Below, one piece after another: positions 25,267-33,868 of a stretch of 64,000 nucleotides of DNA. Numbering within the stretch: position 1 is the first letter of the stretch; the number at the start of each line of letters is the position of its first letter. A program made the translations under genes and the position numbers. Origin of the DNA: JAGVSR01 sp964458265. GTDB taxonomy: Bacteria; Pseudomonadota; Alphaproteobacteria; Rhizobiales; Hyphomicrobiaceae. Location: NCBI GenBank assembly GCA_964458265.1, contig CAYWIF010000011.1:1-64000 (forward strand), in the 5' to 3' direction. The notes under the pieces were generated by a model. The model searched no databases, was not told where the DNA came from, and was given only the letters and a program-made list of their open reading frames with translations.

Positions 25267-25366
25267 NNNNNNNNNNNNNNNNNNNNNNNNNNNNNNNNNN
25301 NNNNNNNNNNNNNNNNNNNNNNNNNNNNNNNNNNNNNNNNNNNNNNNNNNNNNNNNNNNNNNNNNN
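25267..25366. other. assembly gap (100 N)
   Basis: Exactly 100 N. It removes the end of the Hpt gene and perhaps further sequence before the ferredoxin. The 128 bases between the gap and the ferredoxin start hold no supportable gene, only a GC-rich hairpin (GCCCCG / CGGGGC near 25393-25427). Confidence 0.95.
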
Positions 25367-25494
25367 TCGCGCGATGAGTCTTGTATTCGGTGAGCCCCGC
25401 GTCTATGGCCATGGCCGGACGGGGCACCCAAACGCGACCCCGCCAATCGCGGCAATCCAGCACCCCCCAACAGATCGGATTTAACAGAGGCGAG

Positions 25495-25815
25495 ATGGTC
25501 AAGATCACGTTCATCCAGCCCGACGGCACCTCCCAGGCGGTGACTGCGGAGGAAGGTCTCACGGTCATGGAGGCCGCGAAGATGGCGGATGTCCCCGGCA
25601 TCGAGGCCGAATGCGGCGGAGCGTGCGCCTGCGCCACTTGCCACGTCTATGTCGACCCGGAATGGCGCCAGACCACCGGCGCGCCGTCCGACATGGAAGA
25701 AGACATGCTGGACTTCGCGTTCGATGTCCGCGAGGAAAGCCGCCTCAGTTGCCAGATAAAAGTAACGGCAGCACTCGATGGCCTGGTGCTGCGGGTACCC
25801 GCAAAGCAGTTCTGA
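25495..25815 (+). CDS. [2Fe-2S] ferredoxin, adrenodoxin/Isc type
   Basis: Small soluble electron carrier, 106 residues. Cluster ligands are in CGGACACATC (C-x5-C-x2-C) and the distal Cys in SRLSCQIKV. The sequence HVYVDPEW and the acidic patch EEDMLDFA are typical of the adrenodoxin-like class used in Fe-S cluster assembly and P450 reduction. The start at 25495 (MVKITFIQPDG) has GAGGCG just before it; a longer frame from 25381 has no family support. The next gene, 33 bases on, encodes a ferredoxin-NADP+ reductase, so the two probably form an electron-transfer pair. Confidence 0.93.
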   Translation: MVKITFIQPDGTSQAVTAEEGLTVMEAAKMADVPGIEAECGGACACATCHVYVDPEWRQTTGAPSDMEEDMLDFAFDVREESRLSCQIKVTAALDGLVLRVPAKQF

Positions 25816-25848
25816 CATCCCGCGCAGTCGCTGAGAGTTGAAAGGCTG

Positions 25849-26898
25849 ATGACCGCAATCGAACGACCCGAAGGCACCGGACCCATCGAAACCGATGTCG
25901 TCATCATCGGGGCGGGGCCGTGCGGACTTTTTGCCGTCTTCGAATTGGGCCTGCTCGACCTGAAATGCCACGTCGTCGATATTCTGGGCAAGCCGGGCGG
26001 ACAGTGCTCGGAACTCTATCCGGAAAAGCCGATCTATGATGTTCCCGCCCTGCCGGTCGTCACGGGCCAGGAACTGACCGACCGCTTGCTGGAGCAGATC
26101 AAGCCGTTCCATCCCGTCTATCATTTCGGCGAACGCATCGACGCACTGGCACGCCAGCCCGACGGCCGCTTTCTGCTGACGACCGATGCCGGCAAGCAGT
26201 TTCTCGCCAAAGTCGTGGTCATCGCGGCTGGCGGCGGATCGTTCACGCCCAAGCGCCCGCCGCTCGACGGCATAGAGGCTTACGAAGGCACGTCCGTCTT
26301 CTACTCCGTACGCCGCATGGAAGATTTTCGCGGCAAGGATGTGCTGATCGTCGGCGGCGGTGACAGTGCACTGGACTGGACGCTGAACCTCGCCCCCGTC
26401 GCCAAAAGCCTGACGCTCCTTCATCGCCGGGATGACTTCCGCGGCGCACCGCATTCCGTCAACGAGATGCGGCGTCTCGTCGGCGAAGGAGCAGTGCGGC
26501 TCATGATCGGTCAGATGACGCGGCTCGACGGGGAGGCGCCCGTCTTGCGGACGGTGACGGTGAAGACGGCGGCAGGTGAAGAGCCCGTTGCCGTCGATGC
26601 CATGCTGCCCTTCTTCGGATTGACCATGAAGCTCGGTCCCGTCGCGGATTGGGGCCTCAACCTGAATGAAAATCTCATTCCCGTGGACACCGAGAAGTTC
26701 GAGACGAGCGAGAAGGGCATTTTCGCGATCGGTGATATCAACACGTATCCCGGCAAGCTGAAGTTGATCCTCTCCGGCTTCCACGAAGCCGCCTTGATGG
26801 CGCAGGCCGCTCAGAGGATCGTCTATCCCGACAAGAAGGTCGTGTTCCAGTACACGACGTCGTCGTCGAGCCTGCAAAAAAAGCTCGGCGTCAAGTAA
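25849..26898 (+). CDS. ferredoxin--NADP+ reductase, thioredoxin-reductase-like type
   Basis: FAD- and NAD(P)H-binding flavoprotein, 349 residues. The FAD motif VVIIGAGPCGLFAVFELG is at about 18-35, the NADP motif VLIVGGGDSALDW near 165, and the second FAD segment GIFAIGDINTYPGK near 293. GQCSELYPEKPIYDVP near 50 marks the TrxR-like FNR subfamily, and the CxxC of true thioredoxin reductases is absent. The C-terminal aromatic extension FQYTTSSSSLQKKLG is also a subfamily feature. It probably reduces the ferredoxin encoded 33 bases upstream. Convergent with the acyltransferase gene. Confidence 0.93.
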   Translation: MTAIERPEGTGPIETDVVIIGAGPCGLFAVFELGLLDLKCHVVDILGKPGGQCSELYPEKPIYDVPALPVVTGQELTDRLLEQIKPFHPVYHFGERIDALARQPDGRFLLTTDAGKQFLAKVVVIAAGGGSFTPKRPPLDGIEAYEGTSVFYSVRRMEDFRGKDVLIVGGGDSALDWTLNLAPVAKSLTLLHRRDDFRGAPHSVNEMRRLVGEGAVRLMIGQMTRLDGEAPVLRTVTVKTAAGEEPVAVDAMLPFFGLTMKLGPVADWGLNLNENLIPVDTEKFETSEKGIFAIGDINTYPGKLKLILSGFHEAALMAQAAQRIVYPDKKVVFQYTTSSSSLQKKLGVK

Positions 26899-26908
26899 CG
26901 CCCGCTCG

Positions 26909-28174
26909 CTATTGCGACAACGCGGCTGCGCTAGTGAACATTGACAGCAGCCGCCGGACCACAGGCGGCAGCCGCTCCATGACTGCTTTTGCAGCCGGCC
27001 TGATGCGGCACACGTACACCGAGCCGAAAAGCCTTCCGGCGGGACTGAGGCCAAGTACCCAATCGGTGACGGCGATGGCGCGGTCGGCCCATTCGAATTT
27101 GTAGTCGGCTCCCGGGGCAAGCAGGTCGACCACGGACTTGCCCGTGTGGCAAGCGCGGCGAACGCTATCCTCCATGAGCAGCGCGCCGGCTCCCGTCTTT
27201 TCGAAGCGGGCGTCGTACGCAATGAGATGGACGGCGACGTGCCCTTTGCAATGGACCGAGATCTCGGCGGCGGCAACGTCACCGTTGGACTTGATCACGG
27301 CGATGTTCACACCCGTGCTGGGTCCGTCGCCCGACACGCAATCGCGGAAGAAGTCTTGCGTGCGCACGTCGGTGACGGCGGCTGAAACCAGACCGCGTTC
27401 CCGCAGCCAGTTGCGCTTTAATTTGAGGGCGGCCGCTGCGGCCTCGCGGGCTTCCTGGCCCGGCGAAGGCCGCTCGAACGCCAAATCGCCCAGTTCATGC
27501 AGGCGGCGGAGTTGGCGCTTCCGGTTCTTTCTGGCGGATTTTGCGTAGCGTTGTTCAAAGACCGCGTAATCCGTCGCGCCGTCGAACGCGACGTAAGGGG
27601 CCTGTTGCACGTCGCTGACGGCCGCACCCAGTTCGCGCATGAGCGGCGCGATGGCTGCGTCCGCGCGAACCTTGCGCAAATGCAAGAGGTCGGCGTTTGC
27701 CTCTCTGAGCAGGTAATCGAATGCTGCCCGCAAATCGCTCGCGGCGTCTGGACCGTCCTCGATCACCACATCGCCGTACTGGCGCACCGGGTCGCCCATG
27801 AACGTCAAGGTGGCAAGGCCCCGTGCCCTGGTGACGATGAAAGGACACGCGAGCACCAGGGTGCCGTTGCGCCGCCCGGTCACCACGGCGAGAGATTGGT
27901 TGCGGGTGTGCGGGTCGAGGAAGTGATTGCACCAGTGCCAGAGCCAGCCGAAGGACTGAAAAACTTGCTCCGGCCGCCCCGCACGCTCGAAAAGCGCACA
28001 CCACTCCGTCTCCAGCGCATCGAACGCCAACCGGTTGTCCACGAACTCCAGGGTTAACGGCGCCGCCGTGGATGAAATCGCCTCGCGCGCCGTGTACCGG
28101 ACCGGAGCGACGCCGGGCAGGCGGGCGAGGCAGGCCGTATCAATTGGAGACGGCAATAGCGATAGTGCGGGCAT
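26909..28174 (-). CDS. GNAT-type acyltransferase (CelD/BcsL, FemAB-like)
   Basis: A 421-residue protein with two GNAT-like halves. The first (about 45-190) includes LEFVDNRLAFDALETEWCALFERAG, and the second is the BioF2-like acetyltransferase_6 domain (about 200-370, with KNRKRQLRRLHELG and HVAVHLIAYDARFEKTGAGALLMEDSVRRA). This group is often linked to cellulose or other exopolysaccharide acylation. No polysaccharide gene is adjacent here, so the acceptor is unknown. I choose the ATG at 28174 because GAGG stands eight bases before it; the GTG at 28198 has no ribosome binding site. Confidence 0.75.
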   Translation of the reverse strand: MPALSLLPSPIDTACLARLPGVAPVRYTAREAISSTAAPLTLEFVDNRLAFDALETEWCALFERAGRPEQVFQSFGWLWHWCNHFLDPHTRNQSLAVVTGRRNGTLVLACPFIVTRARGLATLTFMGDPVRQYGDVVIEDGPDAASDLRAAFDYLLREANADLLHLRKVRADAAIAPLMRELGAAVSDVQQAPYVAFDGATDYAVFEQRYAKSARKNRKRQLRRLHELGDLAFERPSPGQEAREAAAAALKLKRNWLRERGLVSAAVTDVRTQDFFRDCVSGDGPSTGVNIAVIKSNGDVAAAEISVHCKGHVAVHLIAYDARFEKTGAGALLMEDSVRRACHTGKSVVDLLAPGADYKFEWADRAIAVTDWVLGLSPAGRLFGSVYVCRIRPAAKAVMERLPPVVRRLLSMFTSAAALSQ

Positions 28175-28313
28175 GGCACGTGCCTCGGCGAACAACACCG
28201 GTCATTGACCGATTCCCGAGCAAGCCCGATGCCATACCGGAGAGCGCGCGTCCCATCAGCCAGGAGCGACCCGACACTACGGAAAACGAATGCTTAAGGT
28301 CAGGGGATCGAAG

Positions 28314-28865
28314 TTAGCCGCCGACGGCGTCTTTCTGCTTATCCCACCAGCCATCCGACCCGAACGATGGCCCCTTATCGTTGCCGGCACCCCAATTGGA
28401 GAACCATCCGGGTTCCTGCGCAACCTTCTTGGGCGCGGCCGGCGAGTAGTCGCCCGCGAGATGACGGGTCAAATTCGCCTTGATGTCGGCGGTCTTATCG
28501 GCGGAACAGTAGGTGGCCTGTCCCGCGACCGCCTTGGCGATGCCGTTGTAGGCCGTGTCGTACACCTTTTCCACGCGCGGAATATCGGCGGCGGAAACCG
28601 CAGCAGCTTCGCTGGCCAGGAAATTGGTTTTCAGCTTGGCCGGATCGAAATTGTAGCCGCATTTCACTGCGCGCGCCGAGGTCGACCCGACCTGAAAAGC
28701 GCGCGACGTCGGATCACCGGCCGGATTTGCAACCGCCGGCGCTGCGGGTGCGGCGGCCTCTGTCTGACCGCCGCCAAACAAAGACCCTGTCGACATTCCC
28801 GATGAACTCGAGCAGCCGCCCAGAACGAGCGCCGCGCCAGCCACGATCAAGCAACGCCCCAGCAT
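28314..28865 (-). CDS. lipoprotein of unknown function (183 aa)
   Basis: Begins MLGRCLIVAGAALVLGGCSS with a clear lipobox (LGGC), so the protein is lipidated and anchored on the periplasmic side. A Ser/Gly/Ala-rich linker follows to about residue 50, then a helical domain with two cysteines (VKCGYNF and ATYCSAD) and a Trp-rich tail (GWFSNWG, GWWDKQ). I start at 28865; a longer frame from 28961 would put 32 residues ahead of the signal sequence. No family recognised. It lies close downstream of the CoxE-like gene on the same strand. Confidence 0.7.
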   Translation of the reverse strand: MLGRCLIVAGAALVLGGCSSSSGMSTGSLFGGGQTEAAAPAAPAVANPAGDPTSRAFQVGSTSARAVKCGYNFDPAKLKTNFLASEAAAVSAADIPRVEKVYDTAYNGIAKAVAGQATYCSADKTADIKANLTRHLAGDYSPAAPKKVAQEPGWFSNWGAGNDKGPSFGSDGWWDKQKDAVGG

Positions 28866-28966
28866 ATCCTTAAAGCCCCGAATCCCTGAACCAGCCACTA
28901 TGGAACCGATCCATCCCCTGCCCGTCAACCGCACGCCCCAATTGCGGCGGGGACAAGGCAATTCCC

Positions 28967-30142
28967 TTAACGCAGGAGCGTACGTATAGCACTTTCCAAG
29001 CCGTCCAGCGTCAGCGGAAACATCCGCCCCTGCATCAGCCGCTGCACGAGGCCGATCGAAGGTGTCCAGCCCCAGTGCTGCTCCGGAATGGGGTTCAGCC
29101 AGACCGCATGTGGATAGGCGGCCGCCGCCCGCGACAGCCAGACGTGCCCGGCTTCCTCGTTCATGTGCTCCACCGACCCGCCAGGATGCGTAATCTCGTA
29201 CGGGCTCATCGCCCCGTCCCCGACGAAAATCAGCTTATAGTCAGATGGATAGGTGTGCAGCACATCCCACGTCGGCACGGTTTCCGACCACCGCCGCGCA
29301 TTATCCCGCCAGACGCGCTCATAGAGGCAATTGTGGAAGTAGTAGTATTCCAGATGCTTGAATTCAGACCGCGCCGCCGAGAATAGTTCTTCCACGCCCT
29401 TGATGTGCCAGTCCATCGACCCGCCGACGTCGAAGAACATCAAAACCTTCACCGCATTGCGCCGCTCCGGCCGCATGTGAATGTCGAGATGGCCCTTCTC
29501 GGCGGTTCCCCTGATCGTGCCCGCCAGATCGAATTCGTCGGCGGCGCCTGCCCGCGCAAACTGGCGCAGTCGGCGCAGCGCGATCTTGATGTTGCGCGTG
29601 CCAAGCTCGACGTCGCCCGCCAGATCCTTGAATTCGCGTTTGTCCCAAACCTTGATCGCGCGCTGATGCCGGCTCTCGTGCTGGCCGATGCGGATGCCGG
29701 CCGGGTTATAGCCGTAGGCTCCAAACGGCGACGTGCCGCCCGTCCCGATCCACTTGTTGCCGCCCTGGTGCCGCTCCTTCTGTTCCAGGAGCCGCTGCCG
29801 CAGCGTCTCCATGATCTTCTCCCAGCCGCCGAGCTCTTCGATCTTGGCTTTCTCTTCATCGGTCAGGTAGAGCGCCGCCGCCGCGCGCAGCCAGTCATCG
29901 GGAATGTCGGCCTCGATCGCCTCACTCATCAAGTCGAGGCCTTTGAAGACGTGCCCGAAGACTTGGTCGAACCGGTCGAAATGCTGCTCGTCCTTGATCA
30001 GCGTAAGCCGCGCGAGATAGTAGAAATCCTCGATCCTGCCGTTGGCGCAGCCGGCTTCCATCGCTTCGAGCAGCGCCAGGTATTCCTTCACGGAGACAGG
30101 CAGCCGCGCCGAACGCAGTTCGGAAAAAAACTTGGTGAGCAT
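28967..30142 (-). CDS. VWA domain protein, CoxE-like
   Basis: A 391-residue protein of the CoxE/DUF58-related type. The N-terminal helical part carries LPVSVKEYLALLEAM, and the von Willebrand A domain begins near residue 230 with a MIDAS-like FFDVGGSMDWH (DxGxS type) and continues to LIFVGDGAMSPYE. Such proteins usually work with a MoxR/CoxD AAA ATPase as a chaperone pair for metallo-enzymes. No AAA ATPase gene is adjacent here. Its likely operon partner downstream is the lipoprotein at 28314-28865, about 100 bases away. Confidence 0.85.
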   Translation of the reverse strand: MLTKFFSELRSARLPVSVKEYLALLEAMEAGCANGRIEDFYYLARLTLIKDEQHFDRFDQVFGHVFKGLDLMSEAIEADIPDDWLRAAAALYLTDEEKAKIEELGGWEKIMETLRQRLLEQKERHQGGNKWIGTGGTSPFGAYGYNPAGIRIGQHESRHQRAIKVWDKREFKDLAGDVELGTRNIKIALRRLRQFARAGAADEFDLAGTIRGTAEKGHLDIHMRPERRNAVKVLMFFDVGGSMDWHIKGVEELFSAARSEFKHLEYYYFHNCLYERVWRDNARRWSETVPTWDVLHTYPSDYKLIFVGDGAMSPYEITHPGGSVEHMNEEAGHVWLSRAAAAYPHAVWLNPIPEQHWGWTPSIGLVQRLMQGRMFPLTLDGLESAIRTLLR

Positions 30143-30204
30143 GGTGCCATTCTAAATGCAGCCGCTCGCCGCCGTAAGCCTCACCGTCTGCGACATTCGA
30201 ACGG

Positions 30205-30603
30205 CTAGAGCCGGGTGCGCCCCAGCAACTTAAGTGCAGCCGACCGGCCGCTGCGCATGACGGGATAGCAGAGTTTTGCCAATGACGGGCGCTTGAGGAC
30301 GGCCGCAGTTGCGGAGTTGAGAAGTCCCGACGCCGTCGTGAGCTGCGAGAGCAATGTCACCGCGTCGGCGCCGTAATACGTGCGGCCGCCAAGCAACGCG
30401 AGCATCCCGTCATTCAACGGAAATCCACGCCGCTCGCAGTCCTTGACCAGTTCCGGCTCTTCCCGCGCATCCACAAGGTGAACGCTGTCGACGGCCTCCC
30501 GCAGCCGCAGCATCCGCACATAAGCCGCGCAAAACGGGCATTCTCCGTCGTAAATGACGGTAAGCCCGGAGTTCTCCAGAAGTCCATCGAGAGGCGTGGC
30601 CAT
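30205..30603 (-). CDS. DCC-family (DUF393) thiol-disulfide oxidoreductase
   Basis: A 132-residue thioredoxin-like protein with the family start LTVIYDGECPFCAAYVRML; the redox pair is CPFC at about residues 23-26. The rest (HLVDAREEPELV, GRTYYGADAVTLL) also fits. The ATG at 30603 overlaps the stop of the upstream membrane-protein gene in the order TGATG, so translation is coupled. DCC proteins are often encoded beside HTTM-domain membrane proteins, as here. The substrate is unknown; the active site Cys pair implies thiol redox or disulfide exchange. Confidence 0.85.
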   Translation of the reverse strand: MATPLDGLLENSGLTVIYDGECPFCAAYVRMLRLREAVDSVHLVDAREEPELVKDCERRGFPLNDGMLALLGGRTYYGADAVTLLSQLTTASGLLNSATAAVLKRPSLAKLCYPVMRSGRSAALKLLGRTRL

Positions 30604-31508
30604 CAGTGCAAAACCACCCATTCGCGCCAAGGCATCTGATAGAGCAGAATGGCCACGAACGAAACGAGGTACAGGTTCTGGATGAAGGGAGTTTCGTTCT
30701 TGCGCGACAACGTGTAGCCCAACAAGGCCAAAAGCCAGCCAAACCCGAATACGGGCGCGGGAATGTAGGTCGTGTAGATGAAGAACAAGAGTAGCAGATG
30801 GCCCGCCCGGTCGGCCCACTTGCGCGCCGGCACGAACAGGGCGCCGATGGCGACCTGAACGATCAGGTCATACCACGTGATGACGAGTGCCACCTCGCGC
30901 ACGTAATCGTTCGATGAAATCAGTCGCGTGTTGTCGGGAAAGACCGTCAGAGGACTGCGCAGGCTCGCGACTTCCAGACTGACCCTGGCAAGGACCTCCG
31001 GATCAATGCCGGCGAGTTTTGCGAATGCGGCAAACCGGCTGTCGAGCAACAATTTGAGCTCGAACATTTCTCCCGACATGTACGTCGGCGAAAGAACCTT
31101 CTGTGCTGCTGCGATCAGAAATATGAAAATGAGAAAAATGCGCGCATGCCAGACGAGGACGTCTTCGGCAAGCGAATAGCTTTGGGCGTAGGTCGCAATA
31201 GCCACAACCCAAAGCCAATAGACGAGTAGATACTTGTGATTGTCAAAGACGCTCCAGTCGCTGACCAATACGACGGTGGCGCTGACCGCAATCACCAGCC
31301 ACAGCTCGACACGCGTCAACAGATCGGGACGGACAAGCACGGCGATGAGGGACACCTGCGCGACAATCGCAAAAAGCGCCTCCTGGAAGCCGAAGAACGT
31401 GCACAGACACAGCGTCAACGCACAGACGCTCGGCAATATGTCGCGCGTTCTAAGCCAGGCTAGGATCGAAATCCCGTCCCCGGGGGAGGAAGCTACAGCC
31501 TGCGTCAT
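30603..31508 (-). CDS. HTTM-like multi-spanning membrane protein
   Basis: A 301-residue hydrophobic protein with about seven membrane segments. The segment IAAAQKVLSPTYMSGEMF in the middle recalls the HTTM (vitamin-K-dependent carboxylase-like) pattern in which a helix is followed by a Lys and a short loop. Its start (MTQAVASSPGDG, ATG at 31508) overlaps the stop of the upstream gene as ATGA, and its own stop overlaps the next start as TGATG. The gene sits between a small membrane-anchored protein and a DCC oxidoreductase, a grouping also seen for HTTM proteins in other bacteria. Reaction unknown; the HTTM assignment is by pattern only. Confidence 0.65.
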   Translation of the reverse strand: MTQAVASSPGDGISILAWLRTRDILPSVCALTLCLCTFFGFQEALFAIVAQVSLIAVLVRPDLLTRVELWLVIAVSATVVLVSDWSVFDNHKYLLVYWLWVVAIATYAQSYSLAEDVLVWHARIFLIFIFLIAAAQKVLSPTYMSGEMFELKLLLDSRFAAFAKLAGIDPEVLARVSLEVASLRSPLTVFPDNTRLISSNDYVREVALVITWYDLIVQVAIGALFVPARKWADRAGHLLLLFFIYTTYIPAPVFGFGWLLALLGYTLSRKNETPFIQNLYLVSFVAILLYQMPWREWVVLH

Positions 31509-32056
31509 TGCACAGCCCGCTTCGGAATGGTCCAGGTGTCGACGCGCTCGAACGACGCCTTTCGCTGGGCAGGGTCGTAGGCCAGCCGGAGAAATTCGAT
31601 CACCAAGGTCCAGTCGGGATCTTGCCCTGCCGGCCGCATGCCCTGCGCATGAAGCAGATAATGCTTGCGTTCGAGGGTCTCCAGCACCTCTCCAGTTTCC
31701 GAGAATGACCGCACGGCGCTCGGTTCGTTTGAAGCCACAAACCGGGTCCGCCTCAAGCTCTCCGCCAGCGGCTCGATGGCCGGCCCGCGTGGATACCAAA
31801 GGATGCGTCGCATCATTGCAGTTTGCGATTCCGACAATCCTATGATCGGCTCGCGACGGCCGTCTTTGTCCTCGATGAACATCTGCAAAAAGCGCGTATC
31901 GGTGCTGTCGGCGCTCGCAAACATCCCCATGCCGCCGCCCTTCCACGTCGACAGGTTGTCGAACTTGCTGAGATAGCCCTGCCGAAGGGCGACAAGCACC
32001 GCAATCGAAGGTATCAGGGCGAAGAAAACGAATTTCTGTAACCAGCCGGGCTGCAT
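31505..32056 (-). CDS. membrane-anchored protein of unknown function, first gene of HTTM/DCC cassette
   Basis: A 183-residue protein with one N-terminal membrane helix (WLQKFVFFALIPSIAVLVAL, about 4-23) and a soluble part. The block STWKGGGMGMFASADSTDTR follows the helix and is the most distinctive feature. The rest is mixed helix and strand with no cysteine. I start at the ATG at 32056, which has GGAGG five bases upstream. It is the first gene of a three-gene coupled unit with the HTTM-like and DCC genes, so it probably works with them in the membrane. Confidence 0.65.
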   Translation of the reverse strand: MQPGWLQKFVFFALIPSIAVLVALRQGYLSKFDNLSTWKGGGMGMFASADSTDTRFLQMFIEDKDGRREPIIGLSESQTAMMRRILWYPRGPAIEPLAESLRRTRFVASNEPSAVRSFSETGEVLETLERKHYLLHAQGMRPAGQDPDWTLVIEFLRLAYDPAQRKASFERVDTWTIPKRAVQ

Positions 32057-32241
32057 CGAGGCCTCCGCCCCCCCCATCGAAGTCGCCGCTTACTCCTAAG
32101 ACATATTTTCTTCAGAGCCAAACAGGTCTTAGTTTTTGCCGCGCCGGAATTGGTCCCAAATGAGGCGCATCGACATCGATTTCAGCCCAATCCCAACGGC
32201 AATACTCACCAAAAAACAGCGAAGATTGCCGAAAAACAAAA

Positions 32242-32272
32242 TGAAAGAAGGCCGCCCGTTGCCGGACGGCCC
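32242..32272 (-). terminator. terminator of porin 1
   Basis: GGCCG-C-CCG (32250-32258) pairs with CGG-A-CGGCC (32263-32271), one mismatch, 4-base loop. On the minus strand the stem is followed by TTCTTTC. It lies 27 bases after the porin stop. Confidence 0.75.
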
Positions 32273-32298
32273 TCAATCAGATGGGAGCTCTGATCAGA

Positions 32299-33600
32299 TT
32301 AGAAGTTGATCAGACCGCCGACGCCGACGTAGTCGAAGTCTTCGTACGACAAGCTCGAGTTATCTTCGAAGCTCAAGTTGCGGTACTTGACCCAGACCGA
32401 CATAGCGGCAGCATCAACTTCCTGCACAACGCCGAGACCCCAGACTTCGAGTTCCGATGCCGTAGCTTCGATTGCCGCGCCGTCCGAGATACCAAGACCG
32501 CCGTCATCGCCCATCAGGTATTCGCCGTAGAACACCGTAGCGCCGAGGTGGTTGAACTTGGTGCGCAGACCAGCCTTGAAGTAGTGCGTGTCGATGTCGT
32601 CCTGACCGCCGGCCTCATCGATTTCCAGCGCGCCGAAGTTATACAGGCCGAACAGACCCGTAGCCACGTGCTGAACGTAGACGCCCAACTGGAAGTATTC
32701 CATGTCGGGAACAGCGACGCCGAGCGCCGAATTGAGGTTGTTGTAGTCGAGGTTGCTGACTTCGTTGTAAGCGCCAGCAATCGCCACCTTGAAGCCGTGG
32801 TGCTCGCCGGCGTAACGCGCCGCGATATCCCACATGTCGTCATCGCCCCACGAGGCGCTGACCGAGAAGCCGGCGAAGGTCGGCGAGTCGTAACGGACGA
32901 CGTTCTGCGTCAAGCCGTTGCAGTCGCCCCAGGCGCCGCCCATGCCGAAGCAAGACTGCGCACCACCCCATGTGCCCGCCGTACCACCACCCGACGTACG
33001 GATGGCGAAGTTGTTGGTGTCGAACGCGACCCAGTTGGCCGGAACGAGCGAGCCCGAACCGTCGACGAGGATGGCCGTGTTGTCGGACGCCTGCGACTGG
33101 CGGCCAATGCTGACCTTACCGAGATGATCGGATTTGACGAACCAGTAAGACTGCAGCACCTGCGTGCCGCCCTGGCCGGCAACGTTGTCGCCGCTCAGAA
33201 CATTGTAAAGAGACGATGCGTTCGGAGTGTCCTGGTTGATCAGCAGACCTTCGTTGCTGATGGCCTCGATGTGCAGAACGTAGCCAGCCGACCAGCCGGG
33301 CGAGATCTGAGCCGAGCCCGTGAACTTCACGTGGCTGCCCAGCGTCGTGCCGAGGTCGTGGATGTAGGTGTTGGACTCGAAACCGTCATCCCAGAAGGTG
33401 ATCTGCTGACCGACCCAACCGGAAACCGTCAGCGAAACCTTGCGGTTGCCCTTGCGGGCCGTGGTGGCCTCGAGTTCGGCGATGCGCTCTTCCAGGTCTG
33501 CACAGCAATTGCCACCGAGGTCGGCGGCGTTCGCACTGGTAGCCAAGCCGCCTGCAAGCAGGCCGGCAGCCACCAGGGCGCTCAGACTATAGTTCTTCAT
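32299..33600 (-). CDS. porin 1 (Porin_2-like, tandem paralog)
   Basis: Outer-membrane channel of 433 residues. A signal peptide (MKNYSLSALVAAGLLAGGLA then TSANA-AD) is followed by a short coiled coil (CCADLEERIAELEATTARK, about 32-50) and the barrel, which begins KVSLTVSGWVGQQ and ends in Phe. The coiled coil before the barrel is typical of Rhizobiales porins. Start at 33600 with GGGAGAAG upstream. The gene has a near copy at 33869-35206. The two differ mainly at residues about 201-212, 362-382 and 411-421, which are expected to be surface loops. Confidence 0.92.
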   Translation of the reverse strand: MKNYSLSALVAAGLLAGGLATSANAADLGGNCCADLEERIAELEATTARKGNRKVSLTVSGWVGQQITFWDDGFESNTYIHDLGTTLGSHVKFTGSAQISPGWSAGYVLHIEAISNEGLLINQDTPNASSLYNVLSGDNVAGQGGTQVLQSYWFVKSDHLGKVSIGRQSQASDNTAILVDGSGSLVPANWVAFDTNNFAIRTSGGGTAGTWGGAQSCFGMGGAWGDCNGLTQNVVRYDSPTFAGFSVSASWGDDDMWDIAARYAGEHHGFKVAIAGAYNEVSNLDYNNLNSALGVAVPDMEYFQLGVYVQHVATGLFGLYNFGALEIDEAGGQDDIDTHYFKAGLRTKFNHLGATVFYGEYLMGDDGGLGISDGAAIEATASELEVWGLGVVQEVDAAAMSVWVKYRNLSFEDNSSLSYEDFDYVGVGGLINF

Positions 33601-33810
33601 GGATCTTCTCCCAATCTGCGTTGGCATCTTCAATTGCGGGACGCAGAACAGGCCGCTGTGGCGATGTCAGCCAAACGACATCAACACCTGCGAGATAGCC
33701 TATGATTCGGGCATTCGGCTCAATAACCGGCGCGCACAAGAGTGATGCTTATGTGCCTGCTGTGGCCGATAAACACCAATCCACAAATCAGATCCGCTGA
33801 TCGTTCGCGC

Positions 33811-33840
33811 AAAAAGGCCGCCCGGTGAGGGGCGGCCTTT
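33811..33840 (-). terminator. terminator of porin 2
   Basis: AAGGCCGCCC (33814-33823) pairs with GGGCGGCCTT (33830-33839) across a 6-base loop. On the minus strand it is followed by TTTTT. It ends porin 2 and separates the two paralogs. Confidence 0.88.
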
Positions 33841-33868
33841 CCAATTGCGGACGTTGTTGGCGATCGGA

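Noticed and set aside
32281..33705. Long plus-strand frame opposite porin 1 (and its counterpart opposite porin 2)
   Set aside because: The repeated VEVVD- and RVDVV-type sequence is the antisense reading of the porin; no start site or domain.
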